This document shows positions 56,321-64,000 of a DNA stretch of 64,000 nucleotides, piece after piece. The notes below the pieces were generated by a model. The model saw only the letters and a program-made list of their open reading frames with translations, was not told the DNA's origin and ran no database searches. Each line of letters begins with the position of its first letter. The first letter of the stretch is position 1. Both the position numbers and the translations under genes were made by a program. This DNA is from Marsupella aquatica (taxonomy: Eukaryota; Marchantiophyta). The stretch spans positions 4,588,001 through 4,652,000 of the forward strand of contig OZ316895.1 in assembly GCA_973895155.1 (NCBI GenBank), in the 5' to 3' direction.

Positions 56321-59300
56321 TGCACTTCTCCACGGTGAACTGTATATCTATGAGGCGAAAGGAGAGGGTAAGGTAAGTCTTGTGTTCTTCATTCAACAGT
56401 ACGGTATGGAATCACACTAAACATTAATTTGCTCTGTTTGTTGGAGCAGAACAGAAAGTAAAATATAAAGTTTGTGCTACGTGGAAGTTTCTGTTATTCT
56501 CCAATTGCTGTTGTTTATTCTCTCATGATCACTCTTTCCTCGTTTGCTGACTTGACTCTCACATTCAGAGCTGGGACGCGAAAGACCATGTGTAAAGTGC
56601 TATACCGGGCTACATTGAATGACTGGAACCCAGCAGGGTGAAGAAGCACCACCTGCAGCTCCCTGGTTCGAAGTCAGTCTGATCAAATCTCTGAGCCACA
56701 TGGACAGCACCGCAAAGATAGAGGGTGGACAGCAATATGATATAGTTATATTTATGTGAAGCTACAGTTATGACCTGCTGGAGAAGGAAAAGACATTCCG
56801 ATGTTCCACGAGAATTCTTCGAAACGTCACAGCAGGCCAGCTCTTCAGTTTCATCGCCAGAACAATTAACCCCATGCTCTAAGATATATCAAATCATGCT
56901 GGGGATTACTAATATGTGATTTTTGCGACTAATCATTCACGATTGAAAGAAAACAGAGCTGATGTAGACCGTAGTCTTTGAATCAAAGCAGTAAAGCTCG
57001 AGTTGTGTTAACGGTCCATCAAATATCAAGGGAAACGTAAATCCCATCAAGTGTTCCAAATGACTTATAGTCTCGGGAATTTCAGAAGGATCCCGAGAAG
57101 GATTTCCTTGGCGGCATACACAGGAAAAGGAACGACATGACAGTCTGTAAGTTGATGGAAGTCTTAGAAGTCTCTGGTAAAATCTGAGCAAGTGAGTGGT
57201 GCTGATACGATTCTTGGAGTTGCTTTTCATGAACACCAGAATTCAGAAGATTTTAGAAATGTCAATCCAGACTTAATTTGCAGTGGGGTCCGTTCTTTTA
57301 CCTAGTAAGGAAATACCTCTTATGGAGGTTCAATGACCACAGACCACTAAGCAGTACCAGTTCTTCCCGGTATTAATGTACATAAATATTTTGAGGCCAC
57401 AATATGGGCAATATGTTCAGGCTTCAGAGGTTCACGTGGTGTAATAACCAGAAATTAGTTTTTGTTTTAGTGATGGGCTCGTCCATCAGGTTCCGAATGA
57501 CATTCCTTTGACTGAATTAATAGAGTGGACTATCACAATGTGCGTGGCCAACGAGGTTGTCTGGGCAGAGATGACCAGACAGCTTTTGCTACTGTATGAC
57601 GACGAGGTGAAGACAGCATTTAGGCTGTAGAAGACCCTGGACTCTAAATTTGTTTCGGGCATACATCAGCTGCCTACAAGTGAAAGACTAAGCAGCTAAT
57701 GGTGTACATTGGTATATCCAATTGAAAAGTTCTCTTCTTCTTGAGTATCTGTTGCGATCAGAGCAACCAAAAGCCAATTACTATGGGCCTTTGAGAAGAA
57801 AACTGAACTGATTACAAAAATCCGTGATCAAGGTTACGGTAGTCCTGACTTTGAATACTTTACAGTACTATACCACTTATGGACTTCGTACCATACACTT
57901 CGGGCCTCCAAAGCGGAGGGATGGAAACGATTGATTTCTACCGTATGGTACCTTTAGTTTCAGCCAGGTGAGCGAGAAAGAGTACTATACAGTACTGACA
58001 TCTGTATACTGGACTAAATTACAGCCCTCAACTGTAGCCTCCGTACTAGCTAGTTGGTATCGTAACAGCTGCTGATCAGATCAATGGGGGCAGCGGCAGC
58101 TCTGCTGATTGTAAAGTACGGTACAATCTTGTCTGCAACAGCAGCCACTCGAGGCGGGTCCTCCTTATTGCATTTACTGCATTCTCATCGAACGGCGATC
58201 GTTGTGAGCTTACTTGGACGGAATTATGGCCTTTGATGCTTTCTGCTTTGAATGCAGTGGGAATGGGTCGTCTGTCAGAATACAAAAGCAGTGAAGTTTC
58301 GCTCAATGGGGTTTTGTGCTGCAGCTGTTACTGCTACGTGTATATTTTCGTATACGGTGCCGTAGTGGAGGCAGAAGCCAAACAAGTGTCCTATAAGTCC
58401 GATTGATTGAAGGCGAGTCTTGTCTCGTACGTGAGTACGATCCGGTTTCCGTGCTGAGAATGTGAGAGATGTAATTGACATGGTGTCCGGAGGAAGCATT
58501 CATGAAGAAACTCTGCCAGTCAGGCAGTGCAATGCCTGCCTGAATCGGTGAATCCTCTGCGAGAGTGTGTGAACAGTAGGTTTCTGCTGCTGCGGTACTC
58601 CATCAATGGGGCTGGTGGGTGCATGCTTCTCAGGAAGGACTGATGAATGAGTACTGCATACGGTAGACAACTGACTGGCTTGCTCTCCACCTATTGCTAC
58701 GGAATCCTGTCTACACTGTCTGTCTTGCTGAGTGATCAGCAGCAGGAGTACCGACATTCATGCATGGATAGCTGCACAGCTCAGCCTGCTGTCCTGAACC
58801 TCGCTCGGTGAGCGGATTGTAGGTTAATGCAGGTCAGCTGCTTCCATCGTTCATTCATCTCTGCATTGGGCTGGCTCGGCTGTTTCACATTGCTAAGGAG
58901 TGGAATACTCGCGCGGATGGGGGTGAGGAGGAGATCTTGTCATGGCTGGAATCAGATTAAAATGAGGTTCTATAGCTAGACGACTAAAGTTCGACGTACT
59001 CCTTTGAACAGTAATCTTGTACGTACAATATACGGATGTGCGTGGGGAAGTTGTTCAGACACCAGAGTCCAGTCTAGGCTTGATATTTTGCATTATTTTG
59101 CTCTGGTCAGGCTGCATGAGGCAGGCCAGGAGCTATGAGACCTGACTCGTCTGTGTCCCGCTGGATGATGCTGGAGATGCTAAAGCAGGACAGAGCAGAA
59201 ATCCACGCAGGGAGCGACAGGTTATGGACTTATGGGTATCTGCTCGCAGGGAGGGGCAGGTTATGGGTATCTCGTCTCGTCATTGCAACTGATGGGATCC

Positions 59301-60025
59301 CAGCTCCTCAACACCGATCCTACTACCGTTTCACGAGTGCGCACGTGGTAGACTCCCTGCTGCTTGGGGCTGAATAGGTTGATCATGAACGATTCCCTCT
59401 TGGGACAAAACCATCCATATTTCTCCCGAGACAAAAGTCCTGATATGGTTGCGCACCGTACACTTGTTATCCACATAGAATATCGGTAGCGTTACTTCTC
59501 GAATGCGGAAGCCGGAGGATTTAACACTTTCTATATCATTCTAAGCATGGAAGAAATTCCATGTGTGCCCGGTTTTTAAGCTCTTGAGTTCAAGGGATGT
59601 TTCAGCAATCGGTGATCGACTTCCTTGAATAGATTCTAGTAGATTGGGGACCATTTTAGTGTATTTCTGATCTTCATGAAGGAGCAGAAAGGCAAATTTT
59701 TTTATAGCTCAAGGACTAGATTATCAGGTCTTCCTTTTTCCGGCGTGATTACTGGAGTAAATTGATTGGTAAAGGTAAATCAAATTTGCCTCCTGATGGA
59801 ATCCGGTCGAGCCTCTTGGCTAAGTGAAACGTTAGCAGCTGTGAGCAGTGCCGTGCTGGTAGTAGATTGTCGACAATCACCTTTGAATCGATGCTGAGAT
59901 TGATGCGGAGATAGTGCAAATTTGAGCTGCAAGGTGACCATGCGCCCAGTAATGCAGTGCATTGGAGTGTAGATCAACTCTAACCAGCTGGACAACACCT
60001 GGCTGGCGTGATCGTTTCAAAAATC
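56321..60025. other. Gene-poor stretch upstream of the LRR receptor kinase
   Basis: No gene is firmly supported. A 52-codon plus-strand frame at 57470-57630, after an acceptor-like 'tttgttttag', has protein-like composition (LTELIEWTITMCVANEVVWA) but no recognised family. The minus-strand frame 57236-56937 lacks a domain. The stretch 56395-58670 is unusually rich in near-palindromic TAC(C/G/T)GTA words. The last few hundred bases before 60026 should hold the receptor's promoter and leader, but no TATA box was identified. Confidence 0.4.
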
Positions 60026-63000
60026 ATGGCTCCGCTTATGGTGAGCAATGCGCCACTGAGGACGCTGCCTTTTGTAGTAGCTTGCGTTCTCATCTTAGCC
60101 CACTTTGTAGCTTCGGTCCCCCTCAACGCCTCTCAGATCTTCGGGCTGCAGCAGCTTCAACAGGTACTACAAAAACCGCCCATCTTGAACGGATGGTATA
60201 CATGGACTGACTTCTGCAACCTTCCTCCCACTCCCGATTTGAAGTTAGTGTGTCAAGGAACTGTCTTGACCGAGCTAAGGATCGTTGGTGACAAGCCGAG
60301 CCCATCTGCGGTCCAAAACATCAACAACCAGACTAATGATGCGAGACTGTCACCTGAGTTTTCCACATCGGCTTTGGCCGACGCTCTCATGCTTCTTCCG
60401 AACTTGACAGTTCTCGAACTCGTGGCGCTGGGCATGTGGGGACCACTCCCACCCAGGTTAAACGAGCTAGTCGACCTTCAAGTGCTTAACTTGAGCTCCA
60501 ATTTCTTTATCGGATCTGTGCCACAATATATTGGTAATCTCACTTTCATCCGAGTGGTGGATTTGGACGACAACCTGCTCAATGGGTCCTTCCCTCAATG
60601 GATGGGTGCGCTTCCCGATCTCTCTTCTTTAATCTTATCCAGGAATTTCTTCACAGGGACCTTGCAAGGATTCGACTACTCCACCTTCCCAACTTTAGCG
60701 GTACTCGACTTGGACAGCAATCTCTTCAATGGATCACTGCCCCGAGGACTGAGTACTCTTGGGAACCTCACCACTCTTTCACTAGCTCAGAATCAGTTCA
60801 CCGGTGCAATCCCAGACCTCAGTAGCCTCCAGCAGCTCCAGACGCTCAACGTCAATGGCAACTTTCTGGGGCCCAAGTTTCCATCTCTCGGGAATCAAGT
60901 CGTTACTCTTCAGTTGGCAAGGAACAATCTCATGGGTCCCATTCCGGATTCGCTCCAAAGTCTCTCCCAGCTTCAGCTCCTAGACGTATCTTACAATTCT
61001 CTCAATGGCTTTCCCCCACTCTTCCTGTACAGCTTGCCTAACATCACCACTCTAGTGTTTTCTGAAAATCACTTCAGCGGGCAGTTCGCATCCGACTTCA
61101 GTCTGGCCCGGACCCTTGTCAAGTTAGACCTTTCCTCCAATTACTTCACAGGAAAGCTGCCAAAATCTCTCAACAATTCATCCCATGGGAGGAGTATGGA
61201 CTACGCAAATAACTGCTTTCAGAGTACCGCGCCAAATCAACAGCCCGAATCTTACTGCCTGTACGAGAGCAAGCTCTATTCGCCGAGGAAGAGAAACGTC
61301 GCTCTCATTGCTGGGCTGGTGGGCGGTGGAGTGGGTGTCTTCTTGTCACTCTTTGCAGTGGTGTTTGTGTTCTGTTGCAAATGCCAAAGAAAGCACCGAG
61401 CTCGAAGTGCACATGTCACGGATTACGCCACAAGTTCGCAGGCTGGCAGCTCTGTCGCTATCCCTTCCGAACTCCTGTCGAATGCAAGTACGTTTATTAC
61501 ACGTTTCTCAAATCCAGTATCTCTCTCACATCTACTACTGCAAACTGTATACATTTGTCTTGGGTTTCATGATGGGTTTGACTCCAATGACTTAACTTTT
61601 ATTTGGCGACAGTCGCGAGCTAGCTTACACAGAGCAGGAATACTATGCATTTGTCATCTGCTTGTGGATATGACCGATCATCATCCACATAAACACCTGT
61701 TGGTTGATGCATGTTGTCACTTTACAGACATTAGCTTGCACTTCGAAGATTGACGCTCTGTATGGAAGCCATTGATAGCAAAGCTAGAATTCTTCGAAAG
61801 TGCACCAGCCACATGATCATTTCCCACAATTAGGCGATTTGACGCTTGTTTTATCTCTAGCGGTCTATATTGACTCTTGGACAAATACATGACTGTGTAG
61901 GGTATCTGTCCCAATCGATGAGGCTCGGGGTTTTGACCGTTCATCAACATCAAGTGTTCAGTCTGGAACAGCTGGAGGAGGCCACGGACAACTTCAGTCG
62001 AGGCTCTCTCATTGGCGAAGGCATCCGTGGAAAGGTAGGTGAAAGTGCTATGAACTTGTTTGCAATCTCACGAAGTCTGTACGTGTGTTTAGTTCGCACA
62101 CTTGATGATGTCACCATGCAAGTGAGTTGGGCCGGTCAGACTACAGAGAACCCACCGATCGACGCAGATTGGTTCTGTTCATTGTACCAACTGCGTATTT
62201 ATGGAAGACGCTTTCTAGGATCATCGTTTTCTTCCCTGTTGCCAGATCTGGCATCGCTGTTTTTATCCTCGGCCACTGTTCGCGCTGAGTTTAAACTTTC
62301 AGCTGCGAGAGGACTCGCATTGCTTTCTTATGACCTCCCTCTTCTCTCTCATCTCATTTGTTTCGCTTGACGCGCTTCGTCCTCCAGTCTCCTCATATAA
62401 AAGTATCCCTCTGACCTGATTTCTGGGATGCCTAAATGTCCTACGACTCCTTGCGTGATTTCTCTTCCTGGCTTCACATTTTGCCCATAAGGTATTGGTA
62501 CATGAATCTGCTTAATCTCCACCTATGCCACTCCTCATTCCGGTGTCATGATGAAGGTTTCTGTTGGGTTTGTGGTTCAGCCTTCATTCTCGCTAAATAG
62601 TTCGTAGTAACGAGCGACGTGGTTGGTTCTTCGCGTGCAGGTGTACAAGGGTCGGCTGGAGGATGGTACTAACGTGGCCGTAAAATGCTGCTGCTTCGAT
62701 CCAAAGCTGGACTCTCATGACGTCAGAGCACAAATGGACCTACTGTCCAAGCTGCGCCACCACAATGTTGTCAGTGTGATTGGCTACTGCTTGGTCGAGG
62801 GTGAAACAAACAACAAGCATGATCGACGACTCTTTGTGGTTTCTGAACATGTAGCCGGTGGTCACCTTCGAAGCCACATTTCTGGTATGCTCCACATAAT
62901 TGGAAAAGTGATTTGAAAATGATCTTGCTAAGAGTTCTGTCGAGTCGCATTTACAAAAAGTTGAAGATTGTATGCACATACAGGGAGCTTCAGGGCAAAA

Positions 63001-63883
63001 TTTACCTGAGACATTCTCTTAAGATTTGAACGTTTCTCTTGCTTTGATAACATGGGTGGATACTTTGGAATCCGCAATTGTGTACAGGAGGTGAGGAGAG
63101 AATGAACTGGTTGAGAAGACTGGCAGCTCTGATCGGTGCAGCTAAAGGTGTTCATTACCTTCACCATGGCGTGTTGCCGAGTATTTTTCACCATGAATTG
63201 AAGATGACCAACATTTTGCTGGACCATAATTTTGTACCCAAAATCTGTGATTTTGGACTTCCCAGACCTCCATCCCACGTCATGGCACTTCAGGTATGGC
63301 AATGAAATGCTTTAGAGATACTATTGCCTGTCTTGAATGCAATTCATAACTTCTATGACATAATTTTATGCTTGTCAAAATGACTTTTTCGGAGGTTATC
63401 ACAGGCTGACATATATTCTCGTGTATCTGTTGCAGCCAAATGTCAGAAGAAGTCACTACAGGTACACAAGCCTCCCTCTCCTGCGTTTTTTGTCAATTTA
63501 GCTGTCTGTGGTTAATGTGATTTGTAATTTTTTTGCTGGCAATCCTTTCTTTTAAGCCATCTCTGTGGTCGTGGTGGCATAGCTGGTAGCCCATAGGCTT
63601 ACATAACACTAGGTGTCAATTTCTTTAGGGCTGAAGAGAGATCTTTACGTGCCCCAAGGGAAGGAACATTCCTTGATATAAGACAGTCAAATACTCTCAA
63701 TTTTGGTTGTAATGTTGCTCTGTGAGAATCGTCTAACCTGTCTGCGCTCGAGAATTCTTCAGACGGCGGTATGCAGACAAAATGGACATATACAACTTTG
63801 GTTTAATTCTGCTTGAGATGGTGTTGGGAAGGCCCCCAATCATGGAGAAAAACTTGGGAGAAAGTCCAAAGGTTGTAGAAGTG
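60026..63883 (+). CDS. LRR receptor-like kinase, At3g03770 type (3' end beyond the window)
   Basis: Six exons in the window (60026-61487, 61901-62034, 62641-62884, 63088-63293, 63436-63461, 63763-63883) join in phase to 731 residues, and the gene runs on past 64000. A signal peptide (about 1-30, ending near VASVP) precedes W-Y-T-W-T-D-F-C and about ten leucine-rich repeats. A membrane segment lies at about 422-452 (ALIAGLVGGGVGVFLSLFAV), followed by CCKC and a juxtamembrane stretch. The kinase-like domain opens with VFSLEQLEEATDNF and keeps the Gly-rich loop GEGIRGKV and the Lys in VAVK. The catalytic HRD is replaced by HHE (in FHHELKMTN), while the DFG motif is intact. Later comes YNFGLILLEMVLGRPP. 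The closest family I recall is the Arabidopsis 'probable inactive' LRR kinases such as At3g03770. Here more motifs are intact, so activity is unclear. Role: plasma-membrane signalling; ligand unknown. Confidence 0.93.
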
Positions 63884-64000
63884 GTGAGTTTGCTCTTTTC
63901 GCTGGTCAGCCCATAAAGTAGGAGCCGTTTTGTAGAAGAATTGTAAGCAAAGATTTAGGAGCTAGTTTACAATCTTCAAATTTTTGGATTTCCTCTACGT

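Noticed and set aside
56660-56690. Possible tRNA T-arm ('ctggttcgaagtc')
   Set aside because: No matching acceptor, D or anticodon arms could be paired around it.
1-64000. CRISPR array, bacterial operon or phage elements
   Set aside because: Genes are intron-split and plant-like. The tandem repeats have no spacer structure and no associated nuclease genes.

Overview
This is a stretch of land-plant nuclear genome. The genes are split by GT-AG introns of about 70 to 1100 bases. The encoded proteins are plant-type: an E1 enzyme with the MLP-K-R start typical of plant UBA1, a PTS1-ending peroxisomal reductase, a plant PYM, a plant-type HGH1, and an LRR receptor kinase of the Arabidopsis At3g03770 type. 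The genes are spaced by long AT-rich stretches full of decayed transposons, foldback elements and minisatellites. CT-rich leaders and the absence of an obvious flowering-plant gene neighbourhood make me favour a bryophyte or lycophyte. That placement is a guess and I did not prove it. Joining exons by phase gave uninterrupted reading frames for all six genes.

Layout. Positions 1-4.4 kb hold degenerate repeats and the upstream region of the first gene. At 4.4-7.5 kb (+) lies an unrecognised two-exon gene for a 751-residue membrane protein. It has ten 19-residue Pro-rich units, about five membrane segments, and a tail of five to six Cys/Trp repeats. Positions 7.5-15.1 kb hold no convincing gene, but carry a 53-bp minisatellite, a small MITE and a nearly perfect 256-bp foldback. 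At 15.1-17.8 kb (-) is a peroxisomal 2,4-dienoyl-CoA reductase/SDR. Positions 18.4-20.7 kb hold a repeat with another element nested in it, then a truncated LINE. At 20.95-24.06 kb (+) is HGH1. Positions 24.1-27.8 kb are repeats. At 27.8-29.6 kb (-) is PYM. Positions 29.7-34 kb hold minisatellites and a dead PIF/Harbinger-like region (SANT-like protein remnant on +, HARBI1-type transposase remnant on -). A second copy of the MITE (34.5 kb) lies just upstream of UBA1 (35.8-41.06 kb, +), the ubiquitin-activating enzyme E1. Positions 41-60 kb are gene-poor. They contain a germin-like pseudogene fragment at 43.1 kb, several tandem repeats, and the second copy of the 18.5-kb repeat at 55.9 kb. From 60.03 kb to the window end (+) is the LRR receptor-like kinase, cut off by the window edge.

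The genes do not form a pathway. HGH1 (eEF2 folding), PYM (exon-junction-complex recycling) and UBA1 (ubiquitin activation) are housekeeping genes of protein and mRNA metabolism. The reductase belongs to peroxisomal fatty-acid breakdown. The most novel item is the repeat-rich membrane protein at 4.4-7.5 kb, whose closely repeated Cys-x-Trp-Pro modules I cannot assign to a known family.
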